Positions 20,404 through 29,966 of a DNA stretch of 64,000 nucleotides are shown here, piece by piece (the first letter of the stretch is position 1; each line of letters opens with the position of its first letter). The notes below the pieces were generated by a model, which ran no database searches, was not told where the DNA came from, and saw only the letters and a list, made by a program, of their open reading frames with translations. This DNA comes from Lacipirellulaceae bacterium (GTDB lineage: Bacteria > Planctomycetota > Planctomycetia > Pirellulales > Lacipirellulaceae): positions 682,001-746,000 of the forward strand of contig JAVJRG010000012.1 in assembly GCA_040218535.1 (NCBI GenBank), in the 5' to 3' direction. Position numbers and translations under genes: made by a program.

Positions 20404-23037
20404 ATGAGCACCCTTCGACAACTTCGGTTTCGAGACCCAACACGAGTTAGCTACGAGAGACGCCTTTCCTTCGAATCTTTTGAGCCCCGTTTGATGCTCG
20501 CGGGAGATTCACCCCTGGTGTTTGGCTCCAATTTCGGCGATTCAATCGCCACGGGAAGTAATTACTATCAAACCGTTCAAACGGACGAAACACTCGGCGA
20601 TGTCATCATCGGGACAATTGACGAAACCGTGGACGGCAACGGTGCCACGTGGATACGTCTCCAACAACGCAACGTCAATCAATTTAGCGTGCGTACCAAC
20701 CAAGTCATGGACGGCATGCACTGGCTTTCTGCCGAGTCAGGCAGCTATTCAGTTGATGGTAAAGTGATCGAAGTCGGAAGGATCGAAAACGCCAGTAACG
20801 GTGACTCGGTAACTTTCTCGACAAGCTTCAGCACGCCACCCGTTATTCTCGCTATGGTCGATGAGTCTGTCGACGACAGTGGTGCCACAGCGGCTCGGGT
20901 TGTTGGCAATCACGAGGCGACCGGGTTTACCATTTGGACAGACAACACAGCCGACGCCGTGATGTGGATTGCCATGGAGCCGGGTCTCTATCTCACGGAG
21001 GATTTCGCTTGGCAGGCAGAAACTTTCGCCAGTCCTATCAACAACACAACGATCACCTTCCCTGAGCCTTTCGAGCAATTGCCTGGGGTCGTTGCGACGA
21101 TTCATGACATAAACAACAGTGGTCCTTTTCTCGTCAGGCTCGCGGAGCTTGCTCCTACTGGCTTTGCCCCCGAGTTTAACTTTTCTCAGTCGGAATTGCT
21201 TCATTACATTGCTTTTGGGAGCCGCGAGGAGTTCTTAGACGATCTGACATGGGATTTTTCGGCAAATGCTGGCGACGGCTTAGTGCGTTTGAATGGCGAA
21301 ACCCTTGAAGCGGTCGATCCCATTACGCAGACCGTCCTATTTTCTCATCCACTGGACAGAACCAACTCCTTGACACTGATGGGCGATTCTCTCGAACTCG
21401 ACTTTCTAACGGGTTCGTCGTTTGAGCTCCCTGCCGGAATTAATATTGTCGGAGGAGCAGGAACAACGGACGCTTTCACGCTCACTTCGGATGACTCCGC
21501 TCACGTTGTCCATAACCTGACGGTCACTGGCGAACAGCAAATAACTGCGACGCAGGGTGCAAATACCACGAGCATTCGCTATGCAGGCATTGAGGAAATC
21601 CAGCTTGATTCCCTCTTTTCGTTTACCGTTGAAGGCACTCTGGATTTAGGCAGCAATTCATTGACCGTCGAATCCGCCACACCATTAAACCTCGGTAATC
21701 TCACGCTTCTCGATGGCGGCACGCTCACTGCTAATAGCGTAGCAGCCTTAGGAGCGGGTGAGTCGATTGTCGGTTCTGGCACTATCAATGCAAGATTCAG
21801 TGGCGAGGCGGGTTCCCTTGTCCGAGCTACCGGAGATCTCACCATCGGCACGGTAAACTCAACCTCGGGCTTCTATACCCGAGGCGACCTTGATGTCGGC
21901 CCGCACACCGTCACACTTCTCGACACCGACCAAGCAGTTTTGGGGACAGAAACCCAACTCGGAGAATCTTCCGCGGCGGGCACCTTAGTTTCCGACAACG
22001 GGCTCATTGTGGACTTCGGAAATAACGTTTCCGGCTTTGGCACCTTGAGTTCTCAAAATACAACCGCTCAAGCGGTGATCAACAACGGCACAATCACCGG
22101 CAACGACGCTAGCGAGCAAATCACGACCACCGGCTATGTCAAAGGCGTCGGCACCTTCGATTTCGTACTATTCAACGGCACTTTTGCACCTGGCCTCAGC
22201 CCCGCAGCGCTCGATGTCGGAACCGTGGAGCTTAGCAACTCGAGCAAACTGGAAATTGAACTTGGCGGACTGTCGCCCGGTAGCGGCTACGATCAATTAA
22301 ATAGCGATGCAACTCTGCAACTAGAGGGAGGGCTCGTCGTTGAGTTCTTACCTGGCTTCCAAGCGTCACCAGGTGATTCTTTCACGATTCTCACGGCAGC
22401 CGGCAGCGTTCTCGGCACCTTTGATACGGCGATAACACCTGCTGGTTTGCAATGGGAACTTCTCTACGAAGCGAACGAAGTGCGTCTATCGGCAAGTGCG
22501 CTGCCTGGCGATTACGACAATAACGGCGAGATTAATGCCAACGACTTAGGTGTTTGGCAAAGTACTTACGGTTCAACGACTCTGCTCGCCGCTGACGGCG
22601 ATCAGAATGAGCATATCGATGGCGGCGACTTTTTACTCTGGCAACGTGCATCGACGTCCCCGGCCACTCCAGCAGTTCAAGCAGCGCATTCCCCTCTAAC
22701 CAAAGCTACATCACATGATGAGACATTTGCAGCGACCGATCATCTGACGCCAGCCAAGTCTGCGATCTTGAATCGAGGAACTTGGTTAAGCTCACCTTTG
22801 TTGCACGGCTTGCGAAGGCAAGAATCCGAATTATTGTTCGATGAGTACAAAGGGCCTATGGCAATGCGATACCCAAAAGCAAGAGTGGGGCAATTACCGC
22901 ATGTTACCACCAATGATGATACGACAATCGAGTCAAAGGCTCACGCGAATGGGCGAGAATTGACGGAGCACACTTCAATGACGAATGATGCTCTCATTGA
23001 GCAAGCCTGGAGTGAATTCTACTCTGATTTATCCTGA
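20404..23037 (+). CDS. Large secreted protein: FEPRLMLAG export motif, sensing/lectin-like repeats, dockerin-like pair
   Basis: 877 residues. Residues ~20-35 carry LSFESFEPRLMLAG, the planctomycete extracellular export motif, rather than a classical signal peptide. Residues ~55-290 hold about three related units (IIGTIDETVDGNGATWIRLQ, LAMVDESVDDSGATAARVVG, VVATIHDINNSGPFLVRLAE) that resemble H-type-lectin-like repeats; identification is tentative. A later module (NGLIVDFGNNVSGFGTLS, TTTGYVKGVGTFDF) is shared with the PEP-CTERM protein at 4851-8174. Residues ~700-750 form a dockerin-like pair with two calcium-type loops (DYDNNGEINANDL, DGDQNEHIDGGDF). There is no PEP-CTERM tail; the last ~120 residues are polar and unrelated to known domains. 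Probably a secreted surface protein. Confidence 0.78.
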   Translation: MSTLRQLRFRDPTRVSYERRLSFESFEPRLMLAGDSPLVFGSNFGDSIATGSNYYQTVQTDETLGDVIIGTIDETVDGNGATWIRLQQRNVNQFSVRTNQVMDGMHWLSAESGSYSVDGKVIEVGRIENASNGDSVTFSTSFSTPPVILAMVDESVDDSGATAARVVGNHEATGFTIWTDNTADAVMWIAMEPGLYLTEDFAWQAETFASPINNTTITFPEPFEQLPGVVATIHDINNSGPFLVRLAELAPTGFAPEFNFSQSELLHYIAFGSREEFLDDLTWDFSANAGDGLVRLNGETLEAVDPITQTVLFSHPLDRTNSLTLMGDSLELDFLTGSSFELPAGINIVGGAGTTDAFTLTSDDSAHVVHNLTVTGEQQITATQGANTTSIRYAGIEEIQLDSLFSFTVEGTLDLGSNSLTVESATPLNLGNLTLLDGGTLTANSVAALGAGESIVGSGTINARFSGEAGSLVRATGDLTIGTVNSTSGFYTRGDLDVGPHTVTLLDTDQAVLGTETQLGESSAAGTLVSDNGLIVDFGNNVSGFGTLSSQNTTAQAVINNGTITGNDASEQITTTGYVKGVGTFDFVLFNGTFAPGLSPAALDVGTVELSNSSKLEIELGGLSPGSGYDQLNSDATLQLEGGLVVEFLPGFQASPGDSFTILTAAGSVLGTFDTAITPAGLQWELLYEANEVRLSASALPGDYDNNGEINANDLGVWQSTYGSTTLLAADGDQNEHIDGGDFLLWQRASTSPATPAVQAAHSPLTKATSHDETFAATDHLTPAKSAILNRGTWLSSPLLHGLRRQESELLFDEYKGPMAMRYPKARVGQLPHVTTNDDTTIESKAHANGRELTEHTSMTNDALIEQAWSEFYSDLS

Positions 23038-23429
23038 TTCTACTGGCTTTCCCAAGCGAAACCTTGCTCTAGATGTACTTCTGATTCCCCACCAGCTTTT
23101 GGCCACCCACTCCGCTAAAATACAAAGTCCGCGACCGTTCACTCTCAACCCGATAATTAACAGCCTTAGCGGATCGACTTACGTCAATTCGCTCCCCTGA
23201 GCAAAAAGGGGTTTTGAGAGCAAAAGTCATCAACACGCTTACTACTAACGAAGCACAAACCTCATGACGGGTTGGGTTTGCGCTCCTTAGAGAAAGCCTG
23301 CACGTCGCACTTTTGCACAGTGAAACCGTGTTTCCGTGCAAAAGTGCAAAAGGGAGCCGTTGTCGTAAGTTGCTTTGGCCGTCAAGTGCTGGCTCTCAAG
23401 TCGAACCAGTGAGAAAGGTCGAGTGCGAG
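23038..23429. other. Gap between convergent genes with a palindrome
   Basis: 392 bases. It contains a perfect 12-bp inverted repeat, GCACTTTTGCAC at 23307-23318 with its complement at 23336-23347, and a 17-base loop. No strong T tract follows on either strand, so it may be a factor-dependent or bidirectional terminator or a repeat element. No small ORF stands out. Confidence 0.5.
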
Positions 23430-25379
23430 TCAGTTGCGTTTGCCGAGTCGCGCGACTCGTCGCCCTGAGCCAAAGAACCCTATGGATAAGAACATTGCAA
23501 CCAGTAGCAGCAAACTCGTGGGCTCTGGCACACTTTGCGAAGAAGCAACAGAAGTCATGCTGCCGTAGGCCGTCTGCCAGTCCGGAATGAGCGGCGGGTT
23601 GTTGAGCTGCAGCGTTAAAAAGTCCGCTCCGTCGACATCGCCGTCGGGTTCGGTATCGACGCCGTCAGCGATTAAGGACTCGAAGTCAGTGAGGATGATT
23701 TGCGTGGGATCGAACAGACTGTTGATCCCATAGTGAATCGTAAACGTGCCCAAGCCGTCGGCGGTCGCGATGGTTCCTCCCGTGGGGACACCATTTGGTA
23801 AGCCGGCAACGGTCGATGCCGTGACAATCGTGAAGGTGTCGCTGGCGTCGGGGAGAAAACCATCGAGCAGCGAGATGGCGATCTCCCCTTTGAAGCTCGA
23901 GCTGCCCGTGACGCTGAGCACATCGTACTCGGTGCCCGGCATCGTGCCGGCGAGTTCGATCTCAAGCGTTGCTCCATCAAATTGAACGTAGTTACCGTCA
24001 ACAGCAAGCGTCCCCGGTGAAAGACCCGGCTCGACGCGACCGCGCACTTGAAGATTTCCACTGTGAGTTCCCGACCCGGCAAGCGTACCACCTGCTTCGA
24101 TAAAGGTCGTCGTCGTGCTTAGTTCACCGCCATTGGAAAGTTCAACCCGCCCCGTGCCGCCATTGCCAACAACAAACACGCCTGCCGGATTCGTTTGCGA
24201 AAGCAGCGAGCCGGGACCACTGATCGCCACGATTCCCTCACTGCCAGCCGTCGGTGCAACCGTACCGCTGTCGAAGGTCACCACACCCCCGTCGAGAATC
24301 TCCAGCAAGCCCTTCCCTTCGTTACCCACCTGGAGCGTGCTCGTCATGTTCCATTGCGAACCGCTACCCGACACAAGCACGGCTCCGTCGGAGGTAGTCG
24401 TAAAAGCGCCCAAGGTTCCCGAGCGGGAAAGAAACTCCGCCCCGTCGAGCACCTCAACGGTTCCCTCGCCACGATTACCAATCTGCGCACCTTGGTTCGA
24501 TAAATCGAGCTGCGTCCCAACGCCACTCAGGAAAACGTCGCCTACGCCGCCCGCCGTATCGCCAACACGAAGGATGTCACCGCTGGCGGTTCCCGTTCCC
24601 GTGACGACAGCTCCGCCCGTTGCATCAAGGCTACCATCGCCACTGCCGCCGATGGTGAAGGATTTCATGCTCAGCGTCGAAGCATCGACGAGCACCGTCC
24701 CTTCCCCCGAGGCGAAGTTGCCGGCACGCAGCGTGTTGGTGGAAGTCAACGAAGCACCGGCGGCAAGTTCGATCAATCCCACGCCACGCGATCCCGCGTC
24801 GACAAAACCCGATGAAGTAGCGGTAGCGTCCTCGATGTAGAGACTTCCTGAGGAGTTACCAAACACCCCCACGCTGAGAAACTGCGTACTGGTAAGCAGC
24901 CCGTCATCCAGCACAGCCAAGCTACCAATCGATCCACTGTTTCGCCCGACGCTCAAGCCGCCGGAAAGATTCCAATGACTTCCCGTCCCCGTAACCGTAG
25001 CATCCCCAAACGCAGCCGCCCCTTCTTCTCCGACGATCGAAATGAAACCGTTGACGACCGCCCCATCTTCAATACTCAGCATTCCCGGTGCCGTGGTGCC
25101 AATGTTCAAGCGATCGAAGGTGGCCGTCGTACTGCTGCCAGTCACCAAGAGCGAGCCGCCCTCATTAACTTCCACGGTTGTCGTCGTCGAGGGACTGCCC
25201 GAGCTGACGGTCAGATCGTCCTCAGGAAAAGGCACGCCGACGGGATCCCAATTGAAGGCGTTGAACCACTCGTCGTCCACGCCAGCCGATTGGAACGTGC
25301 GGGGGACGGCGTGGGAGGTATTGCTGACGAACAGAACACAGAGCATGGCCATCGCCAAGCCCACGAAAGAACGGAACAT
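23430..25379 (-). CDS. T5SS/PEP-CTERM-associated repeat surface protein
   Basis: 649 residues, ATG at 25379. Signal peptide MFRSFVGLAMAMLCVLFVSN with cleavage near SHA-VP. The body is ~10 beta repeats with the pattern VGNGGTGRVELSNGGEL and RGEGTVEVLDGAEF, the T5SS/PEP-CTERM-associated type. Before the tail is a domain with EPGLSPGTLAVDGNYVQFDG and GTEYDVLSVTGSSSF, common near the C terminus of such proteins. Then come [18 protein letters not shown] and VPEP at ~617, a hydrophobic segment and RRVARLGKR. It belongs to the same family as the 419, 4851 and 13768 genes but is less than half their length. Expected at the cell surface; ligand unknown. Confidence 0.87.
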   Translation of the reverse strand: MFRSFVGLAMAMLCVLFVSNTSHAVPRTFQSAGVDDEWFNAFNWDPVGVPFPEDDLTVSSGSPSTTTTVEVNEGGSLLVTGSSTTATFDRLNIGTTAPGMLSIEDGAVVNGFISIVGEEGAAAFGDATVTGTGSHWNLSGGLSVGRNSGSIGSLAVLDDGLLTSTQFLSVGVFGNSSGSLYIEDATATSSGFVDAGSRGVGLIELAAGASLTSTNTLRAGNFASGEGTVLVDASTLSMKSFTIGGSGDGSLDATGGAVVTGTGTASGDILRVGDTAGGVGDVFLSGVGTQLDLSNQGAQIGNRGEGTVEVLDGAEFLSRSGTLGAFTTTSDGAVLVSGSGSQWNMTSTLQVGNEGKGLLEILDGGVVTFDSGTVAPTAGSEGIVAISGPGSLLSQTNPAGVFVVGNGGTGRVELSNGGELSTTTTFIEAGGTLAGSGTHSGNLQVRGRVEPGLSPGTLAVDGNYVQFDGATLEIELAGTMPGTEYDVLSVTGSSSFKGEIAISLLDGFLPDASDTFTIVTASTVAGLPNGVPTGGTIATADGLGTFTIHYGINSLFDPTQIILTDFESLIADGVDTEPDGDVDGADFLTLQLNNPPLIPDWQTAYGSMTSVASSQSVPEPTSLLLLVAMFLSIGFFGSGRRVARLGKRN

Positions 25380-25474
25380 TTCCCAACCCCTCTATTCGAA
25401 ACTATTTGGTTCTCACCAGAATCTGAAAGAGCAGTATGGACGCTCTTGATACGTCGATCAAGTTGAGAAGGAAG

Positions 25475-26976
25475 CTAAACGCTAGCGGGAACCACCGAGC
25501 TGGCTCGAAACGATGTGCCTCGTCGCTGGAGCCTCTTACGATATCTCACATGGCGACGGCGTGTGCTTTCGATCATGGGTTTCCATGCCAGTGCGGTCAG
25601 CCGATGCTGAATAAGAAAGTGCCACAGGTAATTGCTTCGCTTGTACAGATAGGCCATCGCCAGGTAAGAAGCCACGGCTCGCCAGTCCTCGGGCGGCGAC
25701 GCCAGATGGAAGCGTGCGAGAAGAGCCGGTCGTAGCACCTCTGGTATCCCTCGATAAGTTGCGTTTCACTCATATTCTTCGGCTTGAACACGACATGAGC
25801 CGTGTCGTACAGCTCCCAATCCCTATGCAGCAGACGCCCTTCGGACCCAAGTTGTCGGAAGAGTGGCGTATTGGGATAGGGGGTGAGAATATGAAACGTC
25901 GCACATTCGAGTCGGTTCTCCTCGACCCACTCGATGGTACGGTCAAACACCTCTGGACCGTCGTGGTCGAAGCCCAGAACAAAGCTGCCGTTCACTTGGA
26001 TTCCGTGATCGTGCAGCAACCTGACACGGCGAGCATAGTCGCTCGTTTGCGGGCTACGTTTTCCCTGATCTTGAATGTTCGCATCGTTCAGCGACTCAAA
26101 CCCCACAAACACACCCGTGCACCCCGCCAGCGCCATTTCTCGCACGGTTACGGGATCGTCAGCAACGTCGATCGAGACAGCAGCGCTCCAGATCTTCTGC
26201 AGTGGCTTGAGTGCGCGACACAAGGCTCGCAAATAGTCTGGCTTGGAACCGAGATTGTTATCCGTAAAGACAGCGTAGGGTTGATCGTCCCTCTGCCATT
26301 CAGCGACGATTTGCTCAGGCGTGCGCATCTGATAGGGCATATGCAGCCCGTCGGTTGCCAGATAGCAGAACCCACAACGGCTATGGCATCCGCGTGTCGC
26401 ATTCAAGCTGGCTGTTGTCAGGAACGACTCCTTAGGAAGCAAATCGCGGCGCGGCGGAGGATCCTCATGATAAGGCGCACGGAACGAACCGTGATACTTG
26501 GTTTTGAGCGTCCCTTGCTCAAAGTCAGCCAATACCTGCCCCCATGCAGAAACTCCTTCGCCGAGAACCATTACATCGCAGTGAGGTTGTACTTCCTCAG
26601 GACAAGAGAGCACGTGGAGTCCGCCAAACACGACCAGCGAACCGCGCTCGCGAAACCAACGCGCAAGTTCATACGCCCGTTTCGCGAAGGTGAGATGAAC
26701 GGTGATTCCCACCACAGCAGGAAACGGCTCAGTAGGCGGCGGCCCTTGCAGAAGGTTTTCGTCCCAATAGGAAACCTCCCAATTCGCAGGCGTCGCTGCC
26801 GCGATGGATGTCAGCGCGAGTGTCGGCGTAAGAACGTGCTTGCCAAAACTTGCGTAAGGATCTTTGGCGTAGAAAGGGTTGATAAGCAACGCCGTGCGAG
26901 GTTCGATCTTTGCTGGAACGAAATTCGGGTCGAGAGCTGGCGGCGTTCGGAAACACTCGGGCAGCGGACGGGCCAT
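25475..26976 (-). CDS. B12-binding-domain radical SAM protein, C-terminus shifted by one base
   Basis: ATG at 26976, preceded by GAGGTACTCA. Residues ~28-170 form a cobalamin-binding-like domain (TALLINPFYAKDPYASFG, VVFGGLHVLSCPEEVQ, MVLGEG). Residues ~185-390 are the radical SAM domain with the cluster motif CHSRCGFC. The family covers B12-dependent methylases and related enzymes of lipid or natural-product pathways; the substrate is not known here. As written the frame ends at 25597 with an odd C terminus. Near 25691-25700 the -1 frame continues PEDWRAVASYLAMAYLYKRS and WHFLIQHRLTALAWKP to a stop at 25475, which looks like the natural end. One missing base in the CGCCGCCCG stretch would explain this. 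Confidence 0.8.
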
Positions 26977-27272
26977 TGAGTACCTCAGAATCCTTTGGAG
27001 TGCAATCGTCGAGTCTAAGGAGTCTACGCACGTCGTTGGCTAACTTGCAAGGCGAGCGACTTTGTCGCTGATTGGCTGTTTACCGGGCGGCTACTTGCCA
27101 GGATGAAAGGCGACGTAGCGACATGAAGAACTCATATCGGGGCGTTGCTCTCAGAGGGACGCCCCCCACGAAGTTAAATTATATCTGCACAGAAGATGAA
27201 TCAAGAAGCCATTTCCAGAATCATCATGCATGCGGCTCGCTGAACTAACGCAATGTAGCACAGTCGCACGCC

Positions 27273-27440
27273 CTACAAGATGTCTGGAAGTAACCGATAC
27301 GAAGCGATGCCAATGATCAATGTGATCAGAATAAAACTAGCTTCCCAAGCGACTAGACCAAAAGCACTGGCGATTAACAGAAGAACAACAGGTGTCAAGT
27401 AGAGTGCAATAAGCCAACGATTTCTAAGAACGTTACGCAT
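27273..27440 (-). CDS. Small two-helix membrane protein (55 aa)
   Basis: ATG at 27440 to TAG at 27273, 55 residues. The product begins MRNVLRNRWLIALYLTPVVL, with a first helix running to about residue 30 and a second at ~34-48 (SFILITLIIGIASY). Positive charge before the first helix favours a cytoplasmic N terminus. The ribosome site is weak. It lies downstream of the sigma factor gene, on the same strand but beyond its terminator. Function is unknown. The clean start, two well-formed helices and lack of overlap support a real gene. Confidence 0.55.
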   Translation of the reverse strand: MRNVLRNRWLIALYLTPVVLLLIASAFGLVAWEASFILITLIIGIASYRLLPDIL

Positions 27441-27592
27441 GCGTGACAAATCCGCCTATTTTGCATTCGCTGCTACAAACTCTTGCTGAACTCAACGAGA
27501 GTTTCGACTAGATTCCTCGGTCGCTGGAAGCTCGGTCGGAATGACATGATGATAAACTTCTGCGAAAGCCACATAAATGCAGAACTACGAAC

Positions 27593-27646
27593 AAAAAAGC
27601 CGCCGCGATCGAATGTTGTCCTAAGACTTGTTCGACCACGGCGGCT
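27593..27646 (-). terminator. Terminator of the sigma factor gene
   Basis: AGCCGCCG (27598-27605) pairs with CGGCGGCT (27639-27646), with a second inner pairing TCGAA/TTCGA. On the minus strand the stem is followed by a run of six T (27593-27598). It lies 37 bases past the stop of the gene at 27683. Confidence 0.8.
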
Positions 27647-27682
27647 AGGGAGGGGGAATCGGACTATCAAAAAACAGGGGGG

Positions 27683-29347
27683 TTAGATGTCTAAAACAAT
27701 CTTCTCTTCTTGGGCCGCGATTCGCAGCTTGTTCAAAGCTCGCGCTTCGATCTGGCGGATGCGTTCCTTGGTGACACCCAAGTCGGCGCCCACTTCCTTG
27801 AGCGTTTGTGGCTCGCGGCTGTGGTCGAGGCCGAAGCGGCCGACGATGATCGCTTGTTCGCGCTCGTCGAGTTTCGACAGGATGCGGTTGATCTTTGCGA
27901 CGCGGTCTTCTTGAGCGCTCAGCTCCAAGGTCGGGTTGCCCCGCTCTTCCTCAGTGGCCGCGAACAGTTCGTCGTGGCTCGTGCGGAAGCGATCACGCTG
28001 TTTGTACTCACCAGGAATCGTGCGGGCGAAGTTCTTCATGATGGCCCAACTGGCGTACGTGCTGAATTTGTTGCCACGGGCGAAGTCGAACTTCTCGATC
28101 GCTCGCAACAGCGAGACGTTGCCATCGGACACGAGGACGAAGAAATCCTGATCGGGCTTCACATGACGCTTGGCGATGGAAACCACCAATCGCAGGTTCG
28201 CCTTAATGATCTGGTTTTTCACCTTCACGACTTCGTCGTAAAGCTGCTCGATCTCATCCATTAACGCTGTTTTGGGGTTCTCTGGATCAAGTTGATTGCG
28301 AGCCTTCGACGCCTTGTACTTGAGGTAGTTGTATTTGCGGAACAGGTGTTGTTCCTGCTCGCGAGTGAGCAACGTCATCTCGTACAGTGCGGCCAAGTAA
28401 GGAGGCAAGCCGTTGGGTCGCTTCGGGCGGCGGGTGACGGTTTCCGGCTCAGGCATCTCACCCAGGCAGGCTTTGTCGGCACCTTTTCGCTTGAAGCGCG
28501 GGTTGTCCATGTAATCGAGCGGCAACTCCATGATGCGTTCGGCGCGGATTTCGTTGATCACCCGATAGACGGTGGTCTTCGTGCGATCGTAGTCAGAGCA
28601 GAGCCGCTCGACGGTCGCTCCACGACGGTACGCTTCGTAGATATTCTGACGCTGGCTCTCGGTCAGCGGACCGGCACCGGCGGGGAAGATCGCATCTTCA
28701 GGATGATCCGCATCGTGCTGACGCAAGGCGGTACGAATCGTTTCCACGCTGCGTCCCGAACGCTCGGCGAGCAGACGTGCAATCTCGGATTGACCGCTGC
28801 CACCGTTGGCTAGCTCTTTCGCGCGGGCGACAAATTCCTGACGCTGGCTATCAGTCAGTTGACTGAACTTCGAGCCGCGTTCGACGCGTTCCGAATTGTT
28901 CTTCACGAAGCGATCGACGCTGCTGCGAAGGAAACCGACACGTTTGCGGCCATCGAATACAAGGCGACGGCTCACGAGCCCTAAAGCTCGCCAACGCGAA
29001 ATCGTTTTGGTCGAGACATTAAACTGCTTGGCAAGCTCTTCGACAGTAAAGACTTGCTCGCCCATGGCATCCGCTTCGAGGTCTGCCACGTCGGACATAT
29101 CTTCAACGTAGAGCCGCAAATCGTGGAGTAGGTCCTCGCCATCAAACTTGCGAGGCCGGACGATTGGCATATCGTCCCCAGCAAGCGCGGTCAGGATGTC
29201 CGTGCTCTTGTAAGTCTTTTCAGGATCGATACCGGCAATGAGCCGCTCGGCAGCGTCAATTCGCGACAGCAGACGTTCGCGTAGCGGAGCGCTGGCGTCG
29301 TTGTCACGCAGGTCTTCGATCACGGGGATTTTGTATTCGTTGTGCAT
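27683..29347 (-). CDS. Sigma-70 family factor with multiple N-terminal helix-turn-helix modules
   Basis: 554 residues, ATG at 29347. The C-terminal half has sigma region 2 (NLRLVVSIAKRHVKPDQDFF, NVSLLRAIEKFDFARGNKFS, STYASWAIMKNFAR at ~390-445) and region 4 (LDEREQAIIVGRFGLDHSRE, TLKEVGADLGVTKERIRQIE). The link between them is short and shows no canonical region 3. The N-terminal half is unusual: a MerR/excisionase-like helix-turn-helix at ~98-148 (FTVEELAKQFNVSTKTISRW), then two more helix-turn-helix-like segments at ~164-210 and ~227-272 (LTESQRQNIYEAYRRGATVE). It should direct RNA polymerase to a gene set of its own, with the extra modules adding DNA contacts or regulation. No anti-sigma gene is adjacent. 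It has its own terminator. Confidence 0.85.
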   Translation of the reverse strand: MHNEYKIPVIEDLRDNDASAPLRERLLSRIDAAERLIAGIDPEKTYKSTDILTALAGDDMPIVRPRKFDGEDLLHDLRLYVEDMSDVADLEADAMGEQVFTVEELAKQFNVSTKTISRWRALGLVSRRLVFDGRKRVGFLRSSVDRFVKNNSERVERGSKFSQLTDSQRQEFVARAKELANGGSGQSEIARLLAERSGRSVETIRTALRQHDADHPEDAIFPAGAGPLTESQRQNIYEAYRRGATVERLCSDYDRTKTTVYRVINEIRAERIMELPLDYMDNPRFKRKGADKACLGEMPEPETVTRRPKRPNGLPPYLAALYEMTLLTREQEQHLFRKYNYLKYKASKARNQLDPENPKTALMDEIEQLYDEVVKVKNQIIKANLRLVVSIAKRHVKPDQDFFVLVSDGNVSLLRAIEKFDFARGNKFSTYASWAIMKNFARTIPGEYKQRDRFRTSHDELFAATEEERGNPTLELSAQEDRVAKINRILSKLDEREQAIIVGRFGLDHSREPQTLKEVGADLGVTKERIRQIEARALNKLRIAAQEEKIVLDI

Positions 29348-29966
29348 GGGGAGTGCCTCGCTTCTTCTCTTCTGTTCCGAGTCTCTGTCACTCGAAAGGG
29401 CGGTGCCGCGTGGGTTTCTGCTTGCAAGGCGACAAGTCTCACCGTCTTGGTAAGCGTTTGTCGGTCGCTAGTCAGGACGCGGCGGTAATAAGTAGTCTCC
29501 GGGGTCTGAAGCTGTCTTAGGTTCAGTAACTCAAGGTTTGAGCAAACACTGCTCTAGCTTGACCTGACACAAGTTGGTGCTTAGTGCCAAGTTACGGCCT
29601 ACTCGTTGTACGCATATTCAGCGAATTGGGTCGAGAGAAGTTTGCTAGCTGATGGCTCTGAGAATGCTTGCAAGAGCTGATCTACGGCTGCAAACTCTTT
29701 CATATCAACGACTTGTAAAATCTTTTGAATTCCGAATCTGGGTCTTTCCCGGGACTAAGTGTCCTTCATTTTGGGCAATCTGCGGGGAGAGCGATGAGCA
29801 GACGTCGGCTACTTCTTGAAATCACGTCAGGTGCTAATTCCGCTGGACTGTCCAAGGGAGTTGGGTCGATTTAAGGGGTGAGGTCTGCTTTTCAAGCGGC
29901 TTTGCTTTTCTAGCGGCATCGTGCGATGTCGGCCTGTCCTTCTCACTTTGCTCACCTGTGTTAGTT
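29348..29966. other. Divergent intergenic region upstream of the sigma factor
   Basis: About 620 bases between divergent genes. No small ORF with a good ribosome site and no strong hairpin was found. A weak inverted repeat, TTGGTGCTTAGTGCCAA, lies near 29571-29587. The length suggests long leaders or promoter control sites, but none can be named. Confidence 0.45.

Noticed and set aside
25714-26979. 421-residue plus-strand ORF opposite the radical SAM gene
   Set aside because: Antisense shadow; Arg/His-rich, no ribosome site, no recognisable motif, while the minus strand has clear domains.
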